From Sulfuricurvum sp. (GTDB lineage Bacteria > Campylobacterota > Campylobacteria > Campylobacterales > Sulfurimonadaceae): DNA of 64,000 nt. The DNA lies in the NCBI RefSeq assembly GCF_030691015.1, contig NZ_JAUYFF010000014.1, positions 1-64,000 of the forward strand, given 5' to 3'. Under the pieces are notes generated by a model. The model searched no databases and had not been told where the DNA came from. It worked only from the letters and a program-made list of their open reading frames with translations. This document shows, piece after piece, positions 44,410 to 54,912 of this stretch. A program made the translations under genes and the position numbers. The stretch's first letter is position 1. Every line of letters starts with the position of its first letter.

Positions 44410-44843
44410 TGATCCGAAGAGCTTGTTATGATGATATTGATGCAATGGCAGGGTTGCTGAGCGAACTTTTTGCCATCGAAGATGACTTTAGTATCGATAT
44501 CGAAAAACAATCTCGCGGATTGAAACTTTTACTCGATACACCGAGCGCGATTCTTCTTGTCGTAGAATCGAAAGAGGGTGTTATCGGTATGGCGACTCTC
44601 CAAACACTTATCTCTACGGCGATGGGTGAGAAGGTCGGGCTAATAGAAGATGTTATCGTCACGGAAGCTTATCGGGGATCGGGGATCGGTAAAGCGTTAC
44701 TTGAAGCACTGATAGCAGAATCTGAAGGTGCGGGACTGAAACGTTTAGCCCTCGGAGCCGATCACCGAAATCATAAAGCGATAGCTTTTTACCAAAAACA
44801 GAGATTTTCCATCAGCAACATGGGATTGATGTATCGCCTCTAA
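44406..44843 (+). CDS. GNAT-family N-acetyltransferase
   Basis: 145 residues. The acetyl-CoA pocket motif is VIVTEAYRGSGIGKALLEAL (motif A, R-G-S-G-I-G), with RNHKAIAFYQKQRF as motif B. Substrate unknown. Starts ATGATG, overlapping the previous gene, so the first or second Met could be used. Confidence 0.88.
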   Translation: MMIRRACYDDIDAMAGLLSELFAIEDDFSIDIEKQSRGLKLLLDTPSAILLVVESKEGVIGMATLQTLISTAMGEKVGLIEDVIVTEAYRGSGIGKALLEALIAESEGAGLKRLALGADHRNHKAIAFYQKQRFSISNMGLMYRL

Positions 44844-44946
44844 TTTTTTCTCACACTATTCCCTTCTATAACTTAAGCAGATTATCCTACTAACTATCGC
44901 TCAAAATAGAATATGTATGCTCCTGCAAAAGCTATTCCTACAAATT

Positions 44947-44990
44947 TGTCACCAAAATCCTATTTTGTCGCTCTCTTTGAGTAAATGTCG
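44947..44990 (+). promoter_or_regulatory. Three direct TGTC repeats upstream of nifH
   Basis: TTGTCACC (TGTC at 44947), TTGTCGCT (44966) and ATGTCGCA (44986) recur every 19-20 bases on the same strand, about two helix turns. This face-aligned spacing suggests binding of an activator. They do not fit the NifA site TGT-N10-ACA. Confidence 0.45.
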
Positions 44991-45000
44991 CAAAAAACCA

Positions 45001-45016
45001 TAGAACACCCCTTGCA
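45001..45016 (+). promoter_or_regulatory. Possible sigma-54-type promoter of nifH
   Basis: TAGAAC-ACCCC-TTGCA resembles TGGCAC-N5-TTGCA. The -12 part is perfect and the spacing exact, but the normally invariant GG of -24 reads AG. It lies 36 bases before the nifH ATG. Confidence 0.4.
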
Positions 45017-45042
45017 TCAACCTAAGTGAAGTTCAAAAATAA

Positions 45043-45966
<924 letters not shown>

Positions 45967-45985
45967 TTAGTCACGTTACCCCGTG

Positions 45986-46005
45986 GGTTCCTCTTTTGAG
46001 GAATC
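45986..46005 (+). terminator. Stem-loop after nifH
   Basis: GGTTCCTC-TTTT-GAGGAATC, an 8-bp stem with one G-T pair and no clear T-tract. Such hairpins after nifH often stabilise or process the transcript so that NifH is made in excess of NifDK; that role here is inference. Confidence 0.55.
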
Positions 46006-46080
46006 TTCAATGGTCGTCATGAAAATGACAAATAACATCTTGTTAATAATGAAAAGAAAACAACAGAAAAAGGAGATTAG

Positions 46081-46440
46081 ATGTTTGTATTAGGTTTTCA
46101 CTTCCCAGCAGATATGGGGAATCAAATTCCAGACGAATTAGTTGCAGAAAAAATTGCCGGTGTTGATATCAGTGACGTTAAAGAGATCAAATTGTTGATG
46201 GGTACAAAAGACAAAGATAAAGAGTGGATCAGCTATACCAACAACTCTACATTTTTGTTCCGTGCATTGGTTCATTACTTCAAAGAAGAGAACCCTGATA
46301 AAGCTCAAAAATACATGATCTACATGAACCGTTACCAAATGTCTGCTATCTCTAAACGTGTAGATGCAGCGGATGATGAAACAATGAAATTGTGTCACAA
46401 CTTAGATTCGATGGAACAATTCCGTATCGAAGTCGCGTAA
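46081..46440 (+). CDS. Unknown 119-residue protein between nifH and nifD
   Basis: I do not recognise a family. It begins [20 protein letters not shown] and contains [32 protein letters not shown] and [15 protein letters not shown]; no signal peptide, one Cys ([10 protein letters not shown]). Strong RBS AAAAGGAGATTAG precedes it. It lies where the PII-like nifI genes sit in archaea and clostridia, but it has no PII T-loop or ATP motif. Its place inside nifHDK suggests a nitrogenase-linked role. Confidence 0.75.
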   Translation: MFVLGFHFPADMGNQIPDELVAEKIAGVDISDVKEIKLLMGTKDKDKEWISYTNNSTFLFRALVHYFKEENPDKAQKYMIYMNRYQMSAISKRVDAADDETMKLCHNLDSMEQFRIEVA

Positions 46441-46454
46441 GGAAGGGGTGTATT

Positions 46455-47924
46455 ATGGGTCCAGAAACACTAGAAGCTAAACAAAAAGCGGCCATTGAAG
46501 AGATCTTAAAAGCGTATCCTGAGAAAGCGGCAAAAAACCGTGAAAAACATCTCGGTGTCGGATCTCCAAATGATGAAAATCAAAAAACCTGCGGTGATGT
46601 CCGCTCAAACAAAAAAACCGTTCCGGGTGTTATGAGTCAACGCGGTTGTGCTTATGCAGGGTCTAAAGGGGTTGTATGGGGTCCGATCAAAGATATGATC
46701 CATATCAGTCACGGTCCTATCGGATGCGGTCAATACAGCCGTGCAGGTCGTCGTAACTATTACATCGGGGTAACCGGTGTTGATACTTTCGTAACGATGA
46801 ACTTCTGTTCGGATTTCCAAGAAAACAACATCGTTTTCGGCGGAGATAAAAAATTGGGTAAATGTATCGATGAAATCGAAGTACTTTTCCCACTCAATAA
46901 CGGTATCACGGTTCAATCCGAGTGTCCGATCGGTTTGATCGGGGATGATATCAATGCGGTTGCTAAAACCAAAGCAAAAGAGATTGGTAAAACGATCGTT
47001 CCGGTAAACTGTGAAGGTTTCCGTGGGGTATCTCAATCATTGGGTCACCACATCGCAAATGACGCGGTTCGTGACTATATCTTTGACGGTGATATGAGCC
47101 ATATTGATACTACGAATGTTACTCCGACTGAGTACGACGTAGCGATCATCGGAGACTATAACATCGGTGGTGACACTTGGTCAAGCCGTATCCTTTTAGA
47201 GGAAATGGGTCTTCGTGTCGTTGCACAATGGTCAGGAGATGCTACTCTTAAAGAGATGGCATTGACGCCGAAAGTAAAATTGAACTTGCTTCACTGCTAC
47301 CGTTCAATGAACTACATCAGCCGTCACATGGAAAAAGAGTTCGGGATTCCTTGGATCGAGTATAACTTCTTCGGACCGAGTCAAACGATTAAATCACTTC
47401 GCAAAATTGCTGCTTTCTTCGACGAAAGTATCCAAGCAAAATGTGAAGAGGTTATCGCGAAGTATCAGCCGATGATCGATGCGGTTATCGCAAAATACAA
47501 ACCACGTCTTGATGGTAAAACCGTTATGTTGTTCGTCGGCGGACTTCGCCCTCGTCACGTTATCGGTGCCTATGAAGATTTGGGTATGGAAGTAATCGGA
47601 ACCGGTTATGAGTTCGCTCATGATGACGACTACAAACGTACCAAAGAAGAGATCTATCGCTCAACCGTTATCTACGATGACGTCAATGAGTATGAGCTTG
47701 AAGCATTCGTTAAAAAACTTCAACCTGACCTTGTAGCTTCAGGGATCAAAGAGAAGTATGTATTCCAAAAAATGGGTCTCCCATATCGCCAAATGCACTC
47801 TTGGGATTACAGCGGACCTTACCACGGATACGACGGATTCGCGATTTTCGCACAAGATATGGATTTAGCAATTAATTCACCTGTATGGGCTCACAGTAAA
47901 GCACCATGGGAAAAGGAAGGTTGA
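46455..47924 (+). CDS. nifD: Nitrogenase molybdenum-iron protein alpha chain NifD
   Basis: 489 residues from the ATG at 46455 (RBS GGAAGGGG); an upstream in-frame ATG at 46392 lies inside the previous gene. P-cluster Cys regions: [19 protein letters not shown] and [11 protein letters not shown]. FeMo-cofactor surroundings are intact: [17 protein letters not shown] (Gln and His near the cofactor) and [15 protein letters not shown] with the homocitrate-side His. This marks a molybdenum nitrogenase rather than VnfD or AnfD. NifK begins 4 bases after. Confidence 0.97.
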   Translation: MGPETLEAKQKAAIEEILKAYPEKAAKNREKHLGVGSPNDENQKTCGDVRSNKKTVPGVMSQRGCAYAGSKGVVWGPIKDMIHISHGPIGCGQYSRAGRRNYYIGVTGVDTFVTMNFCSDFQENNIVFGGDKKLGKCIDEIEVLFPLNNGITVQSECPIGLIGDDINAVAKTKAKEIGKTIVPVNCEGFRGVSQSLGHHIANDAVRDYIFDGDMSHIDTTNVTPTEYDVAIIGDYNIGGDTWSSRILLEEMGLRVVAQWSGDATLKEMALTPKVKLNLLHCYRSMNYISRHMEKEFGIPWIEYNFFGPSQTIKSLRKIAAFFDESIQAKCEEVIAKYQPMIDAVIAKYKPRLDGKTVMLFVGGLRPRHVIGAYEDLGMEVIGTGYEFAHDDDYKRTKEEIYRSTVIYDDVNEYELEAFVKKLQPDLVASGIKEKYVFQKMGLPYRQMHSWDYSGPYHGYDGFAIFAQDMDLAINSPVWAHSKAPWEKEG

Positions 47925-47928
47925 GACG

Positions 47929-49473
47929 ATGCAAGAAGTAGAAAAAATCGTAAACGGGAAAGACCTGTTTAAACGCCCAGAGTACGCTGAAGTACTCGCA
48001 AACAAAAAACAATTCGAATCTTCTATGCTCGCAATCAACCCTGCGAAAGTAGATGAAATCGCTGAGTGGACTAAATCATGGGATTACCGTGAGAAAAACC
48101 TTGCTCGTGAAGCGGTTACCGTCAATCCTGCAAAAGCATGTCAGCCTCTTGGGGCTGTCATGGTTGCACTCGGGTTTGAGGGGACTATGCCTTACGTTCA
48201 CGGTTCACACGGTTGTGTAGCCTATTTCCGATCCTACTTTACCAAACACTTCAAAGAGCCGACTCCATGTGTTTCTGACTCTATGACTGAAGATGCTGCG
48301 GTATTCGGTGGATTGGTAAATATGAAAGAGGGTCTTAAAAACTGTGCGGCAGTTTATAAACCTAAAATGATCGCCGTTTCTACCACATGTATGGCAGAAG
48401 TTATCGGTGATGATTTACAAGCGTTTATCATTGCGGCAAAAGAAGAAGATAAAGGTGAGTTTTTACCTGAAGAATATCCGATTCCTTATGCGCACACTCC
48501 TTCATTTGTAGGAAGCCATATCACGGGTTATGACAACATGATGCACGGTATCATGTCTCAGCTTACTGAAGGTCAAAAAGGTGAAACGAAACAACGTATC
48601 AACATCATCCCTGGTTTTGAAACGTATATCGGAAGCCTCCGTTCGATCAAAAGCATCGTAGAAGCGTTCGGCACAGACTATATCATGTTGGGTGACCACT
48701 CTGATCAATGGGATATGCCTGCCGGTAACTACGAAATGTTCTCAGGCGGAACAAAATTGGATGATGCAAAAGATTGTATCAACTCTAGTGCAACGATCTC
48801 ATTGCAAAAATATTCAACAACTAAAACCATGAAAATGGTCGAAAAACGTTGGAAACACGCTGGTGGACATAGTAACCCTATCGGTCTCAAAGGGACGGAT
48901 GAGTTCGTTATGAAACTCGCAGAACTTACTGGTACAGAAGTACCACAGAAACTCAAAATCGAGCGCGGCCGTTTAGTGGATGCTATGCAAGACAGCTATC
49001 CGTACATGCACGGCAAAAAATTCGCTATCTGGGGTGATCCTGACTTCCTTCTAGGTCTCGTTTCATTCTTGTTAGAGATGGGTGCTGAGCCGACTCACGT
49101 TCTTTGTCACAATGCACCAAACGGTTGGGAAGCTGAGATGAGAGCATTGCTCGATACCTCTCCTGCAAAAGACAGTTTGAATGTATGGGCAGGTAAAGAC
49201 TTGTGGCACATGCGTTCACTCCTCTTTACTGAACCTGTCGATTTCATGATCGGTAACAGCTACGGTAAAGAGTTGATGCGCGATACCGGTACTCCGTTGA
49301 TCTACATCGGATTCCCGATTTTCGACCGTCACCACCTACACCGCTACTCTATCAGCGGATACGATGGAGCGTTGAATCTTCTTACTTGGATCACGAACAA
49401 AGTTCTTGACCAATTGGATGAAGATACTAAGCAAATCGCTACCACTGACTATTTCTTCGACCTCGTCCGCTAA
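47929..49473 (+). CDS. nifK: Nitrogenase molybdenum-iron protein beta chain NifK
   Basis: 514 residues. P-cluster Cys groups: KACQPLGAVMVALGFEGTMP, HGSHGCVAYFR and STTCMAEVIGDDLQAF. RSYFTKHFKEPTPCVSDSMTEDAAVFGG follows, here given in two parts in the family block. With NifD it forms the alpha2-beta2 catalytic protein. No nifE, nifN or nifB is present in the window. Confidence 0.97.
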   Translation: MQEVEKIVNGKDLFKRPEYAEVLANKKQFESSMLAINPAKVDEIAEWTKSWDYREKNLAREAVTVNPAKACQPLGAVMVALGFEGTMPYVHGSHGCVAYFRSYFTKHFKEPTPCVSDSMTEDAAVFGGLVNMKEGLKNCAAVYKPKMIAVSTTCMAEVIGDDLQAFIIAAKEEDKGEFLPEEYPIPYAHTPSFVGSHITGYDNMMHGIMSQLTEGQKGETKQRINIIPGFETYIGSLRSIKSIVEAFGTDYIMLGDHSDQWDMPAGNYEMFSGGTKLDDAKDCINSSATISLQKYSTTKTMKMVEKRWKHAGGHSNPIGLKGTDEFVMKLAELTGTEVPQKLKIERGRLVDAMQDSYPYMHGKKFAIWGDPDFLLGLVSFLLEMGAEPTHVLCHNAPNGWEAEMRALLDTSPAKDSLNVWAGKDLWHMRSLLFTEPVDFMIGNSYGKELMRDTGTPLIYIGFPIFDRHHLHRYSISGYDGALNLLTWITNKVLDQLDEDTKQIATTDYFFDLVR

Positions 49474-49520
49474 GGACATCGCCTCCATTCGGGGGCAAAC
49501 TTCATTGTTTCTCGTCATTT

Positions 49521-49543
49521 TTCCCCTTCGGGGGAATTTTTTT
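49521..49543 (+). terminator. Strong intrinsic terminator after nifK
   Basis: TTCCCC-TTCG-GGGGAA stem-loop with a stable TTCG tetraloop, followed by seven T. It ends the nifHDK transcript. Confidence 0.92.
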
Positions 49544-49589
49544 GGTTGAGTTTTTTACGAATGACTTAGTCAAACAAACAGGATGATTT

Positions 49590-49778
49590 ATGGCCGGTGT
49601 ACAGGATAAACTAAAAGCGGAGTTGATGGTCGATATTTATGCGAGTATTGATCGTATTTACGATTCGATCGAACAGCATTTTGACCTCGATGAAATTCGT
49701 CGTACGAATGTCATCAAAAGCCTCAATACGCTCAAAGACGAACTCTATTTCGTCGTTCAGAGCACACCGCTCTCCTGA
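49590..49778 (+). CDS. Small conserved-looking helical protein after nifK
   Basis: 62 residues (MAGVQDKLKAELMVDIYASI ... EQHFDLDEIRRTNVIKSLNT), entirely helical, RBS AGGATGATTT. It has an upstream terminator, so it is probably transcribed from its own promoter. It resembles the small helical genes on the other side of nifH in character but I cannot name it. The end abuts the opposing diguanylate cyclase gene. Confidence 0.55.
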   Translation: MAGVQDKLKAELMVDIYASIDRIYDSIEQHFDLDEIRRTNVIKSLNTLKDELYFVVQSTPLS

Positions 49779-50552
49779 TTAGTCTGTAGTTGTTTTATTT
49801 TTGTACATTGCTTGATCGGCCGCTTGGATAATCGTATCGATATTCGTACCGTTTGTAAACGGAGCCATTCCGTACGCAAAATTGATTTTAAATTCGTTTT
49901 GTTCGACTTTGAAATGTATGTGATTACAGTATTCCAAAATCGCTTCCATTTTTGTTCTAATGTCTTTTGGTGAAACTTTTGCATCGAATATAAGCAAAAA
50001 TTCATCTCCGCCGTAGCGAACGACACGCCCTCCGCTCTCTTTGAGCTTGAATGCAATGTGGATAAGTACTTTATCCCCGACAACATGTCCGTAGGTATCA
50101 TTGATATGTTTAAATTTATTCAAATCGACCATAACAAGGGTACCGCTATCGCGGATGGATATATGATCGACATCGCAGAGTGTATCTTCGAACCATTTAC
50201 GATTATAACTTTTCGTTAGACCGTCTTCATATACTATCTTTTGAAGTTCATGAATCTCTTCTTGCAGCGATTGCGTCTGTTTAAGTACTGCTTTTAAAAT
50301 TTCTTTGTCTTCGGTTTCGATCGCATGTATTGCTTCGTCAGTACATTTTGAGAGAGTTATGAGATGGCGAACCATTTTTTCATCGAGCATTTCGGAGCTA
50401 AGTACTTGGTTGGGTTTAAGTTCAACGTTATGGGATCGTGCTTTTTCAGTGTAGATCCGATTGTATTCAGCGGGAAAAACAATTTTTAGCTTTTGGATAC
50501 TCTCTTTGACCTCATTTGTAATGTCAATATGTTCTTTATATAAATCGCCCAT
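49779..50552 (-). CDS. Diguanylate cyclase (GGDEF)
   Basis: 257 residues. A helical N-terminal part (residues 1-100) is followed by a GGDEF domain with DLNKFKHINDTYGHVVGD and RVVRYGGDEFLLIF. The signature GGDEF is intact, so it should make cyclic di-GMP; an RxxD inhibitory site is not obvious. 14 bases downstream of the GGDEF-EAL gene on the same strand. Confidence 0.92.
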   Translation of the reverse strand: MGDLYKEHIDITNEVKESIQKLKIVFPAEYNRIYTEKARSHNVELKPNQVLSSEMLDEKMVRHLITLSKCTDEAIHAIETEDKEILKAVLKQTQSLQEEIHELQKIVYEDGLTKSYNRKWFEDTLCDVDHISIRDSGTLVMVDLNKFKHINDTYGHVVGDKVLIHIAFKLKESGGRVVRYGGDEFLLIFDAKVSPKDIRTKMEAILEYCNHIHFKVEQNEFKINFAYGMAPFTNGTNIDTIIQAADQAMYKNKTTTD

Positions 50553-50565
50553 GTATCCTCATTTC

Positions 50566-52140
50566 CTATATTTCTCGTATTAAGTGTCCAAAAGATTCGT
50601 TACTCATCGGTTTATAATAATAAAATCCCTGAATACAATCGACACCGCATTCGCGTAAAAATACCATCTCTTCAACACTTTCCACTCCCTCGGCAACAGT
50701 CGTCATCCCCAACCCTTTTGCCAAAGCGATGATGGTTTTGACGATGGTTTGGTTTTTCGGTTCCATCGTAATATTGCGGATAAAAGAGATATCGATTTTG
50801 AGTTTATCGATGGGGAGATGTTTGAGATAGGAGAGAGACGAATAGCCGGTTCCGAAATCATCGATCGAAATTTTAAACCCTTTGCTTTTGATTACCCCAA
50901 GTAAAGCGATTATTTTTTCAGGATATTCGAGAATTGAACTCTCAGTAATTTCAAGTTCAATCCAAGCGGGATTACACCCTGTTTTATGGAGCAGTTCATC
51001 GAGTTGAAGTAAAAAGTTTTGGTGAATAAGTTGTTTGGCTGATACATTGATAGAGATTCGCCCTTTTAGTATCCCGTTTTGTACCCATTCAGTTGCCATC
51101 TTAAAACCTTCTTCAAGGACAAATGCACCTAATTCAATAATTAAGCCGCGCTCTTCAGCGATCGGAATGAAGAGGGAAGGAGGAACCATCCCCTCCGGTG
51201 TAGGCCATCGTAAAAGGGCTTCCGCACCCACCATCATTCCTGAAATCGGATTGATTTGAGGCTGATAATACAAGGAAAGATCACGATTAGAAATCGCTTT
51301 TTTAAGATTGGAAGCAAGGGTAGTACGTTCTAATACCTCTTGGGTTAAACCGTCATTATAGAAACTATAGGTGTTGCGTCCTTGATTTTTGGCTTTATAC
51401 ATTGCTGCGTCGGCTTTTTGTAGAAGCTCCTCAGCGTTGGAAGAGTCCACAGGGTAGAGAGAGATTCCTATACTTGCCGTAATGAAGACCTCAATCTGAT
51501 CGATATTAAAAGGATCATTGAGGGCTTGTATCAGACGGTTTAGACGGATCTGGATAGAGTGCTGATCTATTTTTGATTCAAGAAGTATAACAAATTCATC
51601 TCCTCCCGTACGAAGTATCAATGTATCTTTTGGAAAAAGATCTTGCAGCAGTTTTGCAAAGAGAATCAGTATCTGATCTCCGAAGCGATGGCCATAAGAA
51701 TCATTGATCTCTTTAAAACCGTCCAAATCGATAAAAAATAGGGAGAATGGATGATCTTCCAAACGATTTGTTTTTATTTGCAGTATTTCAATGAGACTAA
51801 GACGGTTTGGAAGTCCTGTGAGGGGGTCATGATGAGCCAATCGGTCAAATCTTTTTTTACTTTCCAAAATAGTTTGTTCATGTTGTATTTGTTGATTGAG
51901 ATGTTTTTGATAGGTTAAAGAGAGGCTATAAAAAAAACGGTAGCTCAGTAAAAAAAGAAAAAAAGTAGTAATGGTGATAAAAAACCACCCTTTATAGGTT
52001 TGAAGTGTGCTCAGTTGACGGCTATCTGAAGCAATCGATTCGACAACACTATCGGAAAAGTAAATCCATAGTAATCCGAAGATAAAGTATATAATGGAAA
52101 TCCAAATGGCATTTTTAAGGCTTTGATTTTTAGTAAGCAC
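50566..52140 (-). CDS. Membrane GGDEF-EAL protein
   Basis: 524 residues. Two membrane segments (about 11-29 and 49-67), then GGDEF (LRTGGDEFVILLE) and EAL (GAEALLRW) domains. Both motifs look intact, including IDDFGTGYSSLSYLKHL and LKIDISFI and TVAEGVE. It may make or break c-di-GMP; such tandem proteins are usually biased to one activity. It forms a small operon with the GGDEF gene downstream. Confidence 0.93.
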   Translation of the reverse strand: MLTKNQSLKNAIWISIIYFIFGLLWIYFSDSVVESIASDSRQLSTLQTYKGWFFITITTFFLFLLSYRFFYSLSLTYQKHLNQQIQHEQTILESKKRFDRLAHHDPLTGLPNRLSLIEILQIKTNRLEDHPFSLFFIDLDGFKEINDSYGHRFGDQILILFAKLLQDLFPKDTLILRTGGDEFVILLESKIDQHSIQIRLNRLIQALNDPFNIDQIEVFITASIGISLYPVDSSNAEELLQKADAAMYKAKNQGRNTYSFYNDGLTQEVLERTTLASNLKKAISNRDLSLYYQPQINPISGMMVGAEALLRWPTPEGMVPPSLFIPIAEERGLIIELGAFVLEEGFKMATEWVQNGILKGRISINVSAKQLIHQNFLLQLDELLHKTGCNPAWIELEITESSILEYPEKIIALLGVIKSKGFKISIDDFGTGYSSLSYLKHLPIDKLKIDISFIRNITMEPKNQTIVKTIIALAKGLGMTTVAEGVESVEEMVFLRECGVDCIQGFYYYKPMSNESFGHLIREI

Positions 52141-52261
52141 TTAGCGTCACTTTTTATTGAGGTTGTTAGAAAACATTATACTACAAGAAAACCATAGAAT
52201 GTTAGACAACTCTGGAACACACTATGCAGTTTAAAAAATATCAATTCAAAAGGAGTATAGT

Positions 52262-52483
52262 ATGGAACATCATGTTGTTATTGAAAAGCTATGCAGCTGT
52301 GCAAAAAAAGAGGAGATGTCTCAAATAACTACCTACGATACGAAAGAGAATGCGTATGAAGCGGCTGAAACACAATTGGCCTATATGCAGGGACATTTTT
52401 GCGGTAAGCACGAATTCCAGCTTGTAGAGGTAGGGGATAATTACGTCATCGGAATGGCCAGCGGCTGCGGCTGTAAAGGATAA
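52262..52483 (+). CDS. Tiny Cys-containing protein, first of a tandem pair
   Basis: 73 residues beginning MEHHVVIEKLCSCAKKEEMS, with a C-x-C near residue 11-13, FCGKHEFQLVEV in the second half and a terminal CGCKG. RBS AAAGGAG. It is a paralogue of the next gene, which starts 4 bases after its stop. No known domain; possibly a metal or redox protein, since the Cys-x-Cys and FCG are shared. Confidence 0.7.
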   Translation: MEHHVVIEKLCSCAKKEEMSQITTYDTKENAYEAAETQLAYMQGHFCGKHEFQLVEVGDNYVIGMASGCGCKG

Positions 52484-52486
52484 ATT

Positions 52487-52699
52487 ATGGAATACCACGT
52501 AGTAGTAGAGAAATTGTGTAAATGTGCAATCCGTAAAAATATGCCTCAAATTAAAACATTTGACGACAAAGAAAATGCTTATAGAATCGCACGTGCTTGG
52601 GCGCAGGAGTTAAATGAGAGTTTTTGCGGACAACATTCATTTGAGGTTGTAGAGGTGGATGAGAACTTTGTTATTACGGTCGGTGAGGGGAGCTACTGA
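52487..52699 (+). CDS. Tiny Cys-containing protein, second of a tandem pair
   Basis: 70 residues beginning MEYHVVVEKLCKCAIRKNMP. It lines up with the preceding protein along its length: the KLCxCA motif, TxDxKENAYxxA, FCGxHxFxxVEV and a VI strand near the end are shared. It lacks the terminal CGC. The pair arose by duplication. Confidence 0.7.
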   Translation: MEYHVVVEKLCKCAIRKNMPQIKTFDDKENAYRIARAWAQELNESFCGQHSFEVVEVDENFVITVGEGSY

Positions 52700-52764
52700 A
52701 GTTTGATAAAAGACAATATTAAGTAGAATAAAACAATTCTATTTTTTTGAAGGTATTGGCTGGG

Positions 52765-54912
52765 ATGAAAAAATACTATTACGGTGCCGTAGCATTTTAT
52801 CTGATGGCTGTAATTGCGTATATCGGATATCAATATACGCAGCAGCGCTCGGCACTCGTAGCGGAGATTGATCAGCGATTAATACAGTGTGCACGTGTAA
52901 CCGATCAGCTTTTGCCCCCATCGGTGCATACTCCCGTGATGAATGCGGGAAGCGTCTCTCCTGAACACGATCGTCAAAATCGTCTGGTACTATCTCGATT
53001 TGCTGAAACTATGAGTGTGAAATATGTGTATTCCTTTGTTTTAGAAAAGGGGAAAATCTATTTTACCTCCAGCAGTGCAACGAGCGAAGAACTTAAAAGC
53101 GGTGAGGATATCAGCTACTTTTTTGATGAGTATGCAGATGCTTCACCGATATTGTTCAAAGCGTTTAAAACCGGAAAAATACAGTTCGATGAAACAATCG
53201 ATCAGTGGGGGCATTTTCGGTCTGTTTTTTTGCCTCATATCTCTCCGAGCGGACGTATATATATCACGGCGGCTGATATAGAAGTGAGCAATATCAATGC
53301 TCAATTAAATGCGCTTTTACTCCGTTCAATGGGGGAAGCCCTTTTTTATATGCTAATTTTATTCCCTTTTTTCATTGCTTATCGTATGCATAATCTAACC
53401 ATACAAAAAGAACTGACCGCTCAAGTTGATGAGCGTACAGCGGATTTGAGAGAGCGTTCTGTCGCGGTAAAGCGTTTACTGGATAATGCCAATCAGGGAT
53501 TTTTAACCTTTTCGGCATCGTTGGCTGTTGATAATGAGTATTCTCAAAAATGTGTCGAAATTTTTCAAGAGAAGATTGAAGGCAAAAATATCGGAGAGCT
53601 TTTATACCCCGATGATGCAGGTAAAAAAATGTTCTTTGATGAAACCGTCCGAGCCGTTTTCGACGAAGAAGATGATGTTAAAACTGAAGCGATCTTATCG
53701 CTTCTTCAACACGAGTTTATCCTCCACCATAAAGCGATTAATGTCGTCTATAAACAGATAGAGAAGAGCCGATTTATGTTGATTCTTACTGATGTTACCG
53801 ACAAAAAGAATTTGGAAAAAAATATTGAAAGAGAACGTAATAGACTTAAAATGATCGTATCGGCTATCAGTAACAGTGATGAGCTTTTTGAACTTTTAGA
53901 AGGATATCAATCTTTTTTATCGCAGAGGGAATTCTTCGTTACATTTGAGCATACACCGCTTCAAAATCTTACAGAACTGTATCGCACAGTACACACCTAT
54001 AAAGGTCTTTTTGCCCAAAAAGATTTTATTACGACGCAGGAGGGATTGCATAAAGTGGAATCCAGGCTCTCCCTATGGCTTCAGGAGGGGACAATATCGA
54101 ATAAAACCATTCAAACGATGCTCAATAAAATCGATTTTGAGTTATGGCTTAAAAAAGATATCGATATCTTGCGTGACACACTGGGTGATGACTTTATGGA
54201 CAAAAAGTCGACGATTACAATCGATGAACCTACTTTTGAAAAACTGCAGGCAAAAATTGTAGAGTTAATTGATGCTCAGCCGGATGAATGTCATGAATTG
54301 TTGGAACTTCTTGAGGTTATTAAAAGACTAAAATACAAACCGATCGGAGAGTATTTCACCTCATTAGCCAAATACGTTGAATTGCTTGGTGAACGTCTTG
54401 AAAAATCGCTTAATCCGATGGAGATACGGGATGAAACGACTTTTACGGTGGGAGATGAGTTCCGAGGATTTGCAAAATCGTTGATTCACGTTATCCGAAA
54501 TAGTGTGGATCATGGGATTGAATCCCCTGAAAAAAGAGTTGAAAACGACAAAGAAGAATATGGAAACATTCTCTTCATTATCAGTGAAACAGATGATTCG
54601 CTCATTTTAGAGATCAGTGATGACGGACGTGGAATCGATAGAGAAAAACTCAAACAAAAAGCGATTGAAGGAGGATTTAGAACTTCCGCAGAGCTTGAGA
54701 ATGATGAAGCCGTGATCGAACTGTTGTTTGAAGATTACCTCTCAACCAAAGAAGAGATCAGCGATCTCTCGGGTAGAGGTGTAGGTTTGGCATCGGTACG
54801 TTCGGAAGTATTAAAATTGGGAGGGAGCTATCGGGTGACTTCTGAGTTGGGAAGAGGAACACGATTTACATTTATTATCCCGAAAAAATCGCTTATTAAG
54901 GCAATTGTATGA
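52765..54912 (+). CDS. Membrane CheA-like histidine kinase (sensor, Hpt, CheA-type ATPase)
   Basis: 715 residues from the ATG at 52765; a TTG at 52747 is an alternative. Membrane segments at about 5-22 and 190-207 enclose a periplasmic domain. A PAS-like region (about 235-365) is followed by an Hpt-like helix bundle with TVHTYKGLFAQ (His410). The C-terminal ATPase is CheA-type: SLIHVIRNSVDHGIE, DDGRGID and SGRGVGLASVRSEV. No CheW-like domain follows. The CheX and CheY-like genes overlap its end, so it forms a compact signalling module with its own sensor. Confidence 0.87.
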   Translation: MKKYYYGAVAFYLMAVIAYIGYQYTQQRSALVAEIDQRLIQCARVTDQLLPPSVHTPVMNAGSVSPEHDRQNRLVLSRFAETMSVKYVYSFVLEKGKIYFTSSSATSEELKSGEDISYFFDEYADASPILFKAFKTGKIQFDETIDQWGHFRSVFLPHISPSGRIYITAADIEVSNINAQLNALLLRSMGEALFYMLILFPFFIAYRMHNLTIQKELTAQVDERTADLRERSVAVKRLLDNANQGFLTFSASLAVDNEYSQKCVEIFQEKIEGKNIGELLYPDDAGKKMFFDETVRAVFDEEDDVKTEAILSLLQHEFILHHKAINVVYKQIEKSRFMLILTDVTDKKNLEKNIERERNRLKMIVSAISNSDELFELLEGYQSFLSQREFFVTFEHTPLQNLTELYRTVHTYKGLFAQKDFITTQEGLHKVESRLSLWLQEGTISNKTIQTMLNKIDFELWLKKDIDILRDTLGDDFMDKKSTITIDEPTFEKLQAKIVELIDAQPDECHELLELLEVIKRLKYKPIGEYFTSLAKYVELLGERLEKSLNPMEIRDETTFTVGDEFRGFAKSLIHVIRNSVDHGIESPEKRVENDKEEYGNILFIISETDDSLILEISDDGRGIDREKLKQKAIEGGFRTSAELENDEAVIELLFEDYLSTKEEISDLSGRGVGLASVRSEVLKLGGSYRVTSELGRGTRFTFIIPKKSLIKAIV

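Noticed and set aside
46081-46440. Reading the 119-residue gene as a PII-like NifI protein
   Set aside because: Position fits, but I see no T-loop, no ATP-binding pattern and no similarity of strands to PII.
46392-46454. Upstream nifD start at 46392
   Set aside because: It lies inside the 119-residue gene, whereas the ATG at 46455 has a strong ribosome site and gives the normal NifD N-terminus.
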